From NCBI GenBank assembly GCA_002344205.1, contig DDSZ01000002.1:1-64000 (forward strand): a stretch of DNA of 64,000 nt, written 5' to 3'. Made by a program: the position numbers and the translations under genes. This document shows, piece by piece, positions 51,043 through 59,321 of the stretch. Numbering within the stretch: position 1 is the first letter of the stretch; every line of letters begins with the position of its first letter. This stretch comes from Opitutaceae bacterium UBA2377 (GTDB lineage: Bacteria > Verrucomicrobiota > Verrucomicrobiia > Opitutales > Opitutaceae). A model generated the notes under the pieces. It was not told the DNA's origin. It saw only the letters and a list, made by a program, of their open reading frames with translations, and ran no database searches.

Positions 51043-51869
51043 TGTCCGCCACCCCGCTCCAGGCAATCTATCGCACCGCGTTTGTCACCGGTGCGAGCAC
51101 CGGCTTGGGCCGGGCGTTTGCGGAGATGCTCTTGGGCGAGGGCGTGAAAGTGTGGGGCACGGCCCGCGACTCCGCCCGGCTGGCGGACCTCGCGGCGCGC
51201 CCTGGCTTCACGGCGGTGGCGCTCGAGCTCGGCGACGGGCCGCGGGCCGTGGCGGCCTTTCGCGAGGCCGAGGCCGCGGCGGGCGGATTTGACCTGGTCA
51301 TCAACAACGCGGGCTACGGCGCCTTCGGCGATTTCACGGCCACGGATTTCAGCGTCTGGCAGGAGCAGATCGCGGTGATGCTGGTGAACACCGCCCGGCT
51401 GGCCCAGGCCGCGCTGGCGGGGATGCGTGCGCGGAACCACGGCGCGCTCGTCAACGTCTCCTCGCTCGCGGCGGAGTTTCCGCTGCCGTTCCAAAGCGCC
51501 TACAACATCACCAAGGCCGGCCTCACCGCCCTCAGCGAAAGCCTCATGGTCGAATATGCCGGCACCGGCGTGATTATCCTCGATCTGCGGCCGGGCGATT
51601 ACCGCACGGATTTTGAAGGCTCGATGCGCCGCCCGCCCGGACCCGCCTCGGCGGCGATGAACCGGGCTTGGGCGGCGTTTGCGCGTTTGATGGCGTCCGG
51701 CCCCGCACCGGCGCATGCCGCCGCTGCCCTGCGCCGGGCGCTTCGTCGGCGCCGCAGCGGCACGGTGCGCTGCGGGCGGTTTTTCCAGGCGGTGGTGGCG
51801 CCGTTCATCACCCGTTTCGGCTCGCTGGCGCTCAAGCGCCGCATTCAGGCCCGCTACTTCGATCTCTGA
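51042..51869 (+). CDS. SDR-family reductase in the acyl cluster
   Basis: 275 residues. TGASTGLG (16-23) binds NAD(P), NNAGYGAFG follows near residue 85, and the triad is Ser in NVSSLAAEF with YNITK supplying Tyr and Lys. The C-terminal 80 residues are longer and more basic (ALRRALRRRRSG, LKRRIQARYF) than in FabG, a shape seen in membrane-associated SDRs. In its context it may reduce a beta-ketoacyl-ACP or a later lipid intermediate. Coupled to the ketoacyl synthase, and only 2 bp before the next gene. Confidence 0.82.
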   Translation: MSATPLQAIYRTAFVTGASTGLGRAFAEMLLGEGVKVWGTARDSARLADLAARPGFTAVALELGDGPRAVAAFREAEAAAGGFDLVINNAGYGAFGDFTATDFSVWQEQIAVMLVNTARLAQAALAGMRARNHGALVNVSSLAAEFPLPFQSAYNITKAGLTALSESLMVEYAGTGVIILDLRPGDYRTDFEGSMRRPPGPASAAMNRAWAAFARLMASGPAPAHAAAALRRALRRRRSGTVRCGRFFQAVVAPFITRFGSLALKRRIQARYFDL

Positions 51870-51871
51870 CC

Positions 51872-53101
51872 ATGGCCCGCGTCCGCATCCTCGTCCTCAC
51901 ATCCAGCACCGGCGGCGGCCATGACGCCCGGGCGGAGGCGTTTGCCGAGTGGTGTTTCCAGCTTTACCGGCACGAGGTGGACGTGCGCATCGAGCAGATG
52001 CTGGAAAAATCCTCCGCGATCAACCGCTTCGGCGTGAATCTCTACAACCGCATCCAGCGCGGCGCGCCGTGGATGCACAAGGTCTTCTTCACCTTCGTCG
52101 AGTGCCTGAGCTTCATCAACGCCCGCAAGGTCACCTTTGGCGGGGCCTATTACCTCTCGGTGCTGGCCGAATACCGGCCGCACCTGGTCTTCAGCGTGCA
52201 TGATTGCCTGAACCGCGGCTACTTCCAGCGGGCGCGCAAGCTCCTCGGCCCCGATCAGGTGCGCTGCGCCACCTATTGCGGGGAATTCTCGGGCGGCTGG
52301 GGCTATTCGCGCAACTGGATCGAGCCCACGGTGGACCGGTATTTTTCCCGCACGCCGACGGCGCGCGACTACGCGGTCAAGCGCGGCATCCCGGCCGCGC
52401 GCGCGCGGGTGCGGGGCTACCTGATGCATCCGCGGGCGCACCTGGAAGTGCTCACGGAGGCGGAACGGGGCGTCTTCCGCGAGCAGCGGCTGGGTCTGCG
52501 GCCGGATTTGTTCACGGTCTTCCTCGCGACCGGGGCCAACGGCGCGCACAACCATTTCGACCTGCTGCCCGTGCTCGCCCGGCACGGCGAGCGCTGCCAG
52601 GCCATCGTGATCTGCGGCCAGAACAAGGAGGCCTACAACGAGCTCATCCACTGGCGCGCCAACCATCCGGAGTTCAACTGTTACATCGAGGGCTATTCCG
52701 AGATCGTCCACCTGCTGCTCCAGGTGAGCGACGTGATCGTGACGCGCGGCGGCACCACCACCTGCGCGAAGGCGCTGCATTTCCGGTGCCCGATCATTTT
52801 CAACGCCTTTGGCGGCATCATGCCGCAGGAGGAGCTGACGTGGAAATTTTTCCGCAACGGCGCCGGCTCGGAGAAGATCGGCTCCGCCGCGGAATTTGCC
52901 GCCATCATGAACCGTTGGCTGGAATCGCCGGCCGCCTACGCGCGCTGCCGCGCGGATTTTCTCGCGCTGCGCTACGAGGAGGACCCCACGCTGCTCATCG
53001 AAGAGCTCGTGGGGCTGGCCAACGAGGTTGCGCGGGTCCCGCTCAAACGGCAGCCGTTTCCGCCCCGCGGGGGTTCGCGGTCCGCCTTCAGTCCAGCATG
53101 A
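51872..53101 (+). CDS. MGDG-synthase-like glycosyltransferase (GT28-type)
   Basis: 409 residues. The N-terminal domain opens with VLTSSTGGGHDARAEAF and continues with the MGDG-synthase domain (PF06925) pattern; the C-terminal GT-B half has the UDP-sugar region VTRGGTTTCAKALHFRCP. Related enzymes add galactose or glucose to diacylglycerol, others add GlcNAc to lipid II. Here the acceptor may be the acyl product of the preceding genes. No transmembrane helix; probably a peripheral membrane protein. Its 3' end overlaps the convergent Mg transporter gene by 14 bp. Confidence 0.85.
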   Translation: MARVRILVLTSSTGGGHDARAEAFAEWCFQLYRHEVDVRIEQMLEKSSAINRFGVNLYNRIQRGAPWMHKVFFTFVECLSFINARKVTFGGAYYLSVLAEYRPHLVFSVHDCLNRGYFQRARKLLGPDQVRCATYCGEFSGGWGYSRNWIEPTVDRYFSRTPTARDYAVKRGIPAARARVRGYLMHPRAHLEVLTEAERGVFREQRLGLRPDLFTVFLATGANGAHNHFDLLPVLARHGERCQAIVICGQNKEAYNELIHWRANHPEFNCYIEGYSEIVHLLLQVSDVIVTRGGTTTCAKALHFRCPIIFNAFGGIMPQEELTWKFFRNGAGSEKIGSAAEFAAIMNRWLESPAAYARCRADFLALRYEEDPTLLIEELVGLANEVARVPLKRQPFPPRGGSRSAFSPA

Positions 53102-54101
53102 GTTTGGCGAGGCCGAGGAAGCAGCCCATGCTCGCCACGTCGGTGGCGGTCGTGAGAAAGATGCTGGAGGCCGTGGCGGGGTCCGCGCCCATTTTTTTGA
53201 GGGTGACGGGCACGATCACGCCCGAGACGCCGCTGAGCAGGCAACTGGCGGTCATCGCCAGAAACACGATGACCGCGAGCTCCAGCGGGGACTGCCCGGC
53301 GGGCTGCATCGAGGCGTAGAGATACATGCCGAGACCGGCGGTGAGGCCGACCAGCGCGCCGTTGGTGAGGCCGAGGCCGGCTTCCTTCAGGATGAATTTC
53401 CTTTGGTCCTGGCCGGGCACGAGTTCGCCGAGCGTCATGCCCCGCAGCGCGACGGCGAGCGCCTGGCAGCCGGTGTTGCCGGATTGTCCCGCCAGCACCG
53501 GCAGGAAAACGGCGAGGACGACGAAGCGGTCGATGGTATCCTCAAAGATGCCGACCACCGCCGCCGCGACGAAGGCGGTGAGCAGGTTGAACTGCAGCCA
53601 GGGATGGCGAAATTTCAGGCTCTGCCAGAACGAGGTCGAGGTGCGTTCCTCCTTCTCCACACCCACCATCCGGCCGGCCTGGGCGATGATCTCGAAGTTT
53701 TGCTGCTCGAACATCCGCGAGCCGCGGATGACGCCGATCAGTTTCCCCGCTTCGTCGCAGACCGGGTAGGACGGGTAGTGCTTGTCGAGCGTCAGCCGCA
53801 TGGCGTCGCGCACGGCGCAGGCGGCGGGCAGCGTGAAGGGCTGGCGGAGCATGAAGGACTCGAGCCGAGCATCGCTGCCCTGCAGCAGCATGTCGCGCAT
53901 CGTTACGACCCCGACGAGCACCCCGGATTCATCCGTGATGTAGCCGTAGGTGAACGCCCGGGTGCCGGCCGCCAGTTCGCGAATTTTTTCGACCGCTTCG
54001 CCCACGGTGAGCTGGGGCGGAAAAACGGCGATCGGCGGCTCCATCAGGCGGCCGACGCTCTCGGGCGGGTAATCGTTGTTGGCGCCGGGTTGCTCGCTCA
54101 T
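53088..54101 (-). CDS. mgtE: MgtE-type magnesium transporter lacking the N domain
   Basis: 337 residues against about 450 in standard MgtE. Residues 15-145 hold two CBS domains (TVGEAVEKIRELAAGTRAF, MRLTLDKHYPSYPVCDE), and residues 180-335 are the five-helix Mg channel with FLPVLAGQSGNTGCQALAVA. The helical superfamily N domain that normally precedes the CBS pair is absent, since the ATG is 14 residues before the CBS part. MgtE imports Mg2+ with CBS-mediated gating; without the N domain the gating should differ. Probably in one transcript with the upstream coiled-coil gene (34 bp gap). Confidence 0.9.
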   Translation of the reverse strand: MSEQPGANNDYPPESVGRLMEPPIAVFPPQLTVGEAVEKIRELAAGTRAFTYGYITDESGVLVGVVTMRDMLLQGSDARLESFMLRQPFTLPAACAVRDAMRLTLDKHYPSYPVCDEAGKLIGVIRGSRMFEQQNFEIIAQAGRMVGVEKEERTSTSFWQSLKFRHPWLQFNLLTAFVAAAVVGIFEDTIDRFVVLAVFLPVLAGQSGNTGCQALAVALRGMTLGELVPGQDQRKFILKEAGLGLTNGALVGLTAGLGMYLYASMQPAGQSPLELAVIVFLAMTASCLLSGVSGVIVPVTLKKMGADPATASSIFLTTATDVASMGCFLGLAKLMLD

Positions 54102-54135
54102 GCAAAAGGGAAAGCCCCGGAATCGTGGGCGGCGT

Positions 54136-55437
54136 TCAGAACGTGGCCGTCACCTCGGTCTGGCGGCCGGGCTCAAGGGTGATTTCGCCGAGTGCGGCGC
54201 AGGGGGTCTCGTCGTTTTTGTAAAGGCTGACCGAGAGCGGACCGGTGGCCTCGGTGGATTCCCACCGCCATTTGCCGATGGAGACGAATTGCAGCGGCAC
54301 GCCTTTTTCGGGGCTGAGTCCCGGGCCGGTGCCGCGCACAAAAAGCCGGTTGCCGATGCCGATGTAGGCGGTGACGAGCAGGCGGGTGGCGCCATCGGTG
54401 GAGACGGAGGTCGCCGGGGCGTTTTCTTCCGGGGAAACTTGGGTAAAGTCGTCCGCTGCGGGCTGGGCTGCGACCGGCTCATCGGCCGGCGGATCGCCCG
54501 GCATCGGCAGATTGAGTTCGTCCACCTTGGGTTTGCGGGGCGCCCGGGGCTTTTTGGGCTTTGGCTCTTCCGCCGGGGGCGGCATCACGGATGTTTCTGC
54601 TTCCGCCACGGGTGAGGCAGCCTCCGGCGCAGGCACCGCGGGCTCGGGTGTCGGCTCAGGCAACGGTTCGGCCACCGGCGGGATGCTGACGGCGGGTGAG
54701 GGGGATGGCGCGGGTTCGGCCGACGCGGTAGGTGCGGGCGGCGGCGTCTCGACGCGGAGGGGTGCGGCCAGTTTTGCCTCCAGCGCGCGGAGTGCCGCGG
54801 CCTGCGCCTGCATCAGGGCCTGTTCGGCTTCGGTGCGGGCCTTGGCCAGGGCTTCCGGCAGTTTGGTGAGCGCCTCGGTGGTTGCGGCCAGATGCTTGGC
54901 GGCGGCGGCTTCGAGCTTGGCCAGCTCGGCGGCGGTCTTGGCGATGCGGTCGCCGGCGGCTTCGAGCTTCTCGGCCTCGGCCGCGCGGAGGGTGTTGATC
55001 TCCTGCTGGAGGGCTTCGTTTTCCGTGACGGCGGCGTCGTTCAACTGGCGGGTGAAATCGTTGATTTTTTCCTGCAGCTTGTGGGGCAGTTGCTCGGCGT
55101 GCTTGAGGTTCTTGTGCGCGAGTTCGGTGATTTCGTTGAGGCCGTTGACCGCGATGCTGATCTGCTCGGCGGAGGTGGCGACGGTGCGGGCCAGGGCCTC
55201 CAGAGCGTGTTGGCGGTCGTCCAGGCCGTCTTCCTGCCGGCGCGCATAGTCGGCGATCAGGGCCGCCGAGGTGATGAGGGCGCCGGTAAGCACGCAGCCG
55301 ATGATGGCGAGGACGACGGGGAGGGAGAGCGGCCGTTCGCTGTTGGCGGCGATGAAGGCGGCCACGCCGATCAGGAGGGCATCGGTGGCCAGGAAGAACC
55401 ATTTGGGCAGCTTGGGAGTGGAATCGGGCAGGCTCAT
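54136..55437 (-). CDS. Membrane-anchored coiled-coil protein with C-terminal beta domain, unknown function
   Basis: 433 residues. Two hydrophobic helices (residues 12-32 and 38-62), then a long coiled coil (about 75-225) rich in Ala, Glu and Lys, a Pro/Ala/Glu-rich linker with many EP and AP dipeptides (230-330) and a C-terminal domain of about 80 residues (LLVTAYIGIGNRLFVRGTG to the end) that looks like a beta sandwich. No catalytic motif. Layout resembles an inner-membrane anchor spanning the periplasm or a scaffold. Not assignable to a known family. Confidence 0.75.
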   Translation of the reverse strand: MSLPDSTPKLPKWFFLATDALLIGVAAFIAANSERPLSLPVVLAIIGCVLTGALITSAALIADYARRQEDGLDDRQHALEALARTVATSAEQISIAVNGLNEITELAHKNLKHAEQLPHKLQEKINDFTRQLNDAAVTENEALQQEINTLRAAEAEKLEAAGDRIAKTAAELAKLEAAAAKHLAATTEALTKLPEALAKARTEAEQALMQAQAAALRALEAKLAAPLRVETPPPAPTASAEPAPSPSPAVSIPPVAEPLPEPTPEPAVPAPEAASPVAEAETSVMPPPAEEPKPKKPRAPRKPKVDELNLPMPGDPPADEPVAAQPAADDFTQVSPEENAPATSVSTDGATRLLVTAYIGIGNRLFVRGTGPGLSPEKGVPLQFVSIGKWRWESTEATGPLSVSLYKNDETPCAALGEITLEPGRQTEVTATF

Positions 55438-55553
55438 GGGGTGGCTCGCGGCGCGGGGAGTTTGTGCGGCGCAGGCGGTGGTTTCTCAAGGAGAAAGGCG
55501 GTGAAAAGGAAGGTTGAGTCCGGGCCCGGGCGGCGGCAGGCTCCGGGTGCGCG

Positions 55554-55835
55554 ATGAACGAAAATCATTTCCTGCGGATTGAGCGCGAAGGGCCCGGCGG
55601 TTCCCGCCATTACGTGGTGCATGCCGTCGATCCGCGGTTCACGCTGGAGATGACGCCGGATGCGCAGGCGCCGGACCAGGTCGGTCGGGGCGTGCTGAAG
55701 CGCCTCCGCCTGCCGAACTCCTGGGCGGGGGATTACACGAAATGCTCCAAGCTTATCGGCGCCGCGCAGGATTTCTTCGCGCAGTCGTTTGCCGAGCCCG
55801 CACCCAAGACGGAGACGCGCCGTTTCTCGCGTTGA
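55554..55835 (+). CDS. Small conserved protein, unknown function
   Basis: 93 residues, acidic N-terminus and basic C-terminus. HYVVHAVDPRFTLEM and KRLRLPNSWAGDYTKCSKLI look conserved (Trp, Gly-Asp-Tyr, Cys). No signal peptide. Divergent from the coiled-coil gene and convergent with the next membrane gene. I do not recognise the family. Confidence 0.65.
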   Translation: MNENHFLRIEREGPGGSRHYVVHAVDPRFTLEMTPDAQAPDQVGRGVLKRLRLPNSWAGDYTKCSKLIGAAQDFFAQSFAEPAPKTETRRFSR

Positions 55836-55844
55836 GCGGCGCGC

Positions 55845-56213
55845 CTACAGGCGCCGCCAGGCAAAGACAAAGAGCGAGAGCAGCAGGCCGATGCGCAACG
55901 CGCCCTCGAAGGTCAGGATGACGAGCACCCACTTCAGGTTGCAACCGCGGCGCAGGAAGTAGCCGATGGCGCTGATGAGCAGCAGCAGCGCGGCGTGGCC
56001 CCGGCCGAACGGCAGGAGCAGCAGCCCGAGCATCCACGCCCAGTAAACCAAGAGGATGGCGCTCCAGATGAAGGCGGTGAATTCGCCCAGCCCCAGCGCC
56101 CGCGGGTCGGCACCGCGTTCGATCTGCTTGATGCCGAGGTAGCGCTCGCTGATCACGAGTTGCCAGAGCTCGAAGAGCATGAAGACCGGGGCGAACAGGA
56201 AAAGCGTCAGCAC
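55845..56213 (-). CDS. Small integral membrane protein
   Basis: 122 residues from a GTG. Four hydrophobic helices are visible (3-20, 48-70, 73-90, 98-118), with the only longer loop LGIKQIERGADPRALG in the first half. No charged catalytic motif. Function unknown. Convergent with the 93-residue gene 9 bp away and divergent from the enolase-superfamily gene. Confidence 0.65.
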   Translation of the reverse strand: MLTLFLFAPVFMLFELWQLVISERYLGIKQIERGADPRALGLGEFTAFIWSAILLVYWAWMLGLLLLPFGRGHAALLLLISAIGYFLRRGCNLKWVLVILTFEGALRIGLLLSLFVFAWRRL

Positions 56214-56309
56214 GGGCGGAGCTTCGGCCGGTCGGTCATGGACGCCAAGGCAGAACCGCGGCGCTTGCCTCCCCGCGCCGGATCGCCGTTACTCCCGCCT
56301 CGCCGCCCC

Positions 56310-57503
56310 ATGAAAATTACCCGGATCGAAACCGTCGCGCATCCTTCCGGCCTGCTGCTCTGCCGGATCCACACCGCGGAAGGGCTCATCGGCTGCGGCG
56401 AGACCCACTACATCCCCACGGCGGTCGCCGCCGTGATCCACGACTGGATGGCGCCGCGACTGCTGGGCGCCGATGCCCTGGCGATCGAGGGCCACTGGCG
56501 CTTTCTCTACGAACGCGCCGCCAATTTCGGCGCGCGCGGGGCCGAGTTGCGGGCGCTGTCGGCGATCGACCTTGCGCTTTGGGACATCAAGGGCCGGGCC
56601 TGCGGCCAACCGGTCTGGCAGTTGCTCGGCGGCCGGGCGCAGGACGGTGTGCGCATTTACAACAGCACGGGCTACGGTCGTGGGCAGACGCCGGAGCCCG
56701 GCGGCACCTGGCCTGGTTACGGGCGCATGGGCGTCCCCGAGCCGCTGAACGACTACTGGAACGCCCTGCACGAGCCGGCCGCCTACGCCCGCGAGCTGCT
56801 GGCCGAGGGCATTGAGGGCGCCAAGCTCTGGCCCTTCGACTTCGCCGCGCACAAACCCAACGGCAGCCTCTTCGTCAGCGGCGCCGATCTGGAAACCGGC
56901 ATGCAGCCTTTCCGGGCGATGCGCGCCGCGGCGGGCAACAGGCTCGAACTCATCCTCGACGGACATGGCTTCTTCCAACTGCCGATGGCGCTGCGGATCG
57001 CCGCCGCCATGCGCGAGGTGAACCCGCTCGCGCTGGAGGATGTCATCCGGCCCGACTGCGTGGACACGATCCGCGATTTCCGCGAACGCTGCGGGCTGCC
57101 GCTCGCGGTCAGCGAGATGCTGACGACCGTCGAGGATTACCGGCTCGTCCTGCAGCGGCAGGCGGCCGACTACGTGATGATCGACCCCACGTGGGTCGGC
57201 GGCATCACGGCCACGGCGCGCATCACCGATCTCGCGCAGGCCTGGAACATCCCGGTGATGATGCACGACTGCACCGGCCCGCTCACGCTCCTCGCCGGCA
57301 TCCACGTCGGCGTGGCCCGCGCCAACGTCGCCTGGCAGGAAACGGTGCGAATGCTCCTGCGCCTCGTCTATCCCGAGCTGGTGACGCACCTCCCCGCGGT
57401 GAAGGCCGGCCGCATTGCCGCGCCGGAAGGTCCGGGTCTGGGCGCGGCCTGGCACGATACCCTTTTCAAGAAGACCGACACCCTCCGGGTGAGCACGCGT
57501 TGA
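56310..57503 (+). CDS. Mandelate racemase/enolase-superfamily sugar-acid dehydratase
   Basis: 397 residues. Start chosen at the ATG that gives the normal capping domain KITRIETVA. The barrel has Lys172 in EGAKLWPFD (K-x-W), metal ligands Asp217, Glu243 and Glu269, and an Asp292-His319 pair (DPTWVGG, HDCTGPLT), which fits the acid-sugar dehydratases of the MR group, such as galactonate or gluconate dehydratases. These remove water from aldonic acids to give 2-keto-3-deoxy acids, which KDPG-type aldolases then cleave. Coupled by TGATG to the SDR gene. Substrate unknown. Confidence 0.87.
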   Translation: MKITRIETVAHPSGLLLCRIHTAEGLIGCGETHYIPTAVAAVIHDWMAPRLLGADALAIEGHWRFLYERAANFGARGAELRALSAIDLALWDIKGRACGQPVWQLLGGRAQDGVRIYNSTGYGRGQTPEPGGTWPGYGRMGVPEPLNDYWNALHEPAAYARELLAEGIEGAKLWPFDFAAHKPNGSLFVSGADLETGMQPFRAMRAAAGNRLELILDGHGFFQLPMALRIAAAMREVNPLALEDVIRPDCVDTIRDFRERCGLPLAVSEMLTTVEDYRLVLQRQAADYVMIDPTWVGGITATARITDLAQAWNIPVMMHDCTGPLTLLAGIHVGVARANVAWQETVRMLLRLVYPELVTHLPAVKAGRIAAPEGPGLGAAWHDTLFKKTDTLRVSTR

Positions 57504-58315
57504 TGAAACCTGATTTTCAATTTCACGACCTCGCCGGCCGGACGCTCGTCATCACGGGTGTCACGCGCGGCATCGGCCGTGCCCTGCTGCCCGGCCTGCT
57601 GGCGCAGGGGCTCAACCTCATCGCGGTGAGCCTCGGCCGCGCGGAGATGGAGGCGGTGCTGGCCGAGCTCGGCGTGGACGAGACCCGCCTGCGCCTGTTT
57701 GAGTGCGATCTGGCGGATCCTGCGGCGGTGGACGCCACCGGCCGGGCCATCGTCGCTGCGGGCATCCCGGTTGATGCCGTGTTGCACAACGCCGGCATCG
57801 ATCCGCGGCACCGCTTCGAAAAAATCTCCCCCGCGCCGTGGGATGCTGTGTGGCAGGTGAACGTGCGCGCCGCCGCCACGCTTACCCAGCACCTGCTCCC
57901 GATCATCCGGCGCAGCCCGCAGGGGCGGGTGGTTTTCACCGGTTCCATCGTGAGCGAGCTGGGCGGCGCCTACATGACAGCCTACGCGGCGTCGAAGGGC
58001 GCCGTGGCGGCGCTTGCCCGCGCGCTGGCGCATGAATTGCAGGGCTCGGGTGTCACCGTAAACTGCATTCTCCCCGGCGCGATTCAGGTGGAAAAGGAGG
58101 CGGGCACGATTACGGGCGAGGATGTTCTGCTCGGCTGGCAATCCCTGCCGCGTCGGCTCACGCCGGCCGATTTGCTCGGCCCGCTTTGCCTGCTGCTCAG
58201 CGGTGCGGGCGGCGGCATCAGCGGCCAGTGTCTCACGGTGGATGGCGGCGTGTTGCACCCGCTGATGGCGCGTGATGCCCAGCGCGGCCGGCTGGAGAGT
58301 GACGGCTACGCGTAA
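57503..58315 (+). CDS. SDR-family dehydrogenase coupled to the dehydratase
   Basis: 270 residues with TGVTRGIG (18-25), NAG after VDAVLHNAG, Ser in FTGSIVSELGG and YAASK. The C-terminus IPxxLL-like region is replaced by RLTPADLLGPLCLL, and SGQCLTVDGG is the usual SDR end. In aldonic-acid pathways such SDRs oxidise the sugar or reduce the 2-keto-3-deoxy product. The overlap with the dehydratase stop indicates a two-gene operon. Confidence 0.83.
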   Translation: MKPDFQFHDLAGRTLVITGVTRGIGRALLPGLLAQGLNLIAVSLGRAEMEAVLAELGVDETRLRLFECDLADPAAVDATGRAIVAAGIPVDAVLHNAGIDPRHRFEKISPAPWDAVWQVNVRAAATLTQHLLPIIRRSPQGRVVFTGSIVSELGGAYMTAYAASKGAVAALARALAHELQGSGVTVNCILPGAIQVEKEAGTITGEDVLLGWQSLPRRLTPADLLGPLCLLLSGAGGGISGQCLTVDGGVLHPLMARDAQRGRLESDGYA

Positions 58316-58321
58316 GCGCCG

Positions 58322-59311
58322 TCACTTGCCGCCATACCAGAACGCACGGCGCCAGTTGTGGCGGCGGAGTTTTTCCACGAGTGCAGCCGGCATGGCCGGG
58401 AGGTCGCTCACGGCGCAGTTGGCTTCGGCCTGCGCGGCGTTGCGGATGCCGGGGATGACCGTGGAGACGGCCGGGTGGGCGAGCACCCACTTGAGCGCGG
58501 CCTGCGGCAGCGTGTAACCGGTGCCCTCGAGGTCCTGCCGGATTTTTTCCGTGCGCATCACGGCGCGCGACAGCCGGTCGCCGGCAAAGTAGTTGTGCCG
58601 GAAATCGTCCGCGCCAAACTTCGTGTTCACGGTAAACTTCCCCGTGAGCACGCCCTCGTCGAAGGCCACACGCACGATGATGCCCACGCCGCACTCCTTG
58701 GCCACGTTGAGCAGCTCGGCCGCGGGCTCCTGCTCGAAGAGGTTGTAGATCACCTGCACGCTGTCCACCCAGCCGCCGCGCATGAGGTCGATGACGGAGT
58801 TCTGGTCGTGCTCGGGGGTGGAGACGCCGATGAGGCCGATCTTTCCCTCGCGTTGGAGTTGGCGGAGAATCTTGAACGGCGCCGGGTCGCGGTTCCACGC
58901 GCGCGTCCACGTGTGCAGTTGCAGGAGGTCGAGTCGGTTGGTGCCGAGGTAGGCGAGCCGCTCGGCGAGATTTTCCCGGAGATAGGCCTCGGGGTAACGG
59001 TCGCTGGCGCGGTCGTAGGGCGACGGCGGCCAGGCGCCGCCGGTCGGCGGGGTCTTGGTGGCCACGAACACGCGGCCGTGTTTCCCGGATGCCTCGCGCT
59101 CGCGCAGGGTCTGCGCGATGAGGCGCTCGCTGCGACCGTTCCCGTAGCCGGCGGCGGTGTCGATGAAGTTGCAGCCGAGGTCGAGTGCGCGGTGCAGCGC
59201 GGCGAGCGAGTCCTTGTCGGCCTGCGGGCCCCAGGCACCGCCGATCGCCCAGGCACCGAAGCCGATCTCGGAACAGTTGAAACCGTGTTTGCCGAAGGGG
59301 CGGGTTTGCAT
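58322..59311 (-). CDS. Aldo/keto reductase
   Basis: 329 residues from the ATG at 59311; the longer frame reaches into the upstream gene. Tetrad residues: Asp51 and Tyr56 in FIDTAAGYGNG, Lys86 in VATKT, and His in LLQLHTW. It reduces aldehydes or ketones with NADPH. Last gene of the operon beginning at 61532, 10 bp after the trans-sulfuration gene. It converges with the SDR gene. Confidence 0.88.
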   Translation of the reverse strand: MQTRPFGKHGFNCSEIGFGAWAIGGAWGPQADKDSLAALHRALDLGCNFIDTAAGYGNGRSERLIAQTLREREASGKHGRVFVATKTPPTGGAWPPSPYDRASDRYPEAYLRENLAERLAYLGTNRLDLLQLHTWTRAWNRDPAPFKILRQLQREGKIGLIGVSTPEHDQNSVIDLMRGGWVDSVQVIYNLFEQEPAAELLNVAKECGVGIIVRVAFDEGVLTGKFTVNTKFGADDFRHNYFAGDRLSRAVMRTEKIRQDLEGTGYTLPQAALKWVLAHPAVSTVIPGIRNAAQAEANCAVSDLPAMPAALVEKLRRHNWRRAFWYGGK

Positions 59312-59321
59312 GGGGGCGGAT

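Noticed and set aside
48649..51066. Open frame of 805 codons on the minus strand opposite the ACP-dehydratase and ketoacyl synthase genes
   Set aside because: Both genes on the plus strand have all catalytic motifs; the opposite frame is His/Arg-rich and motif-free.
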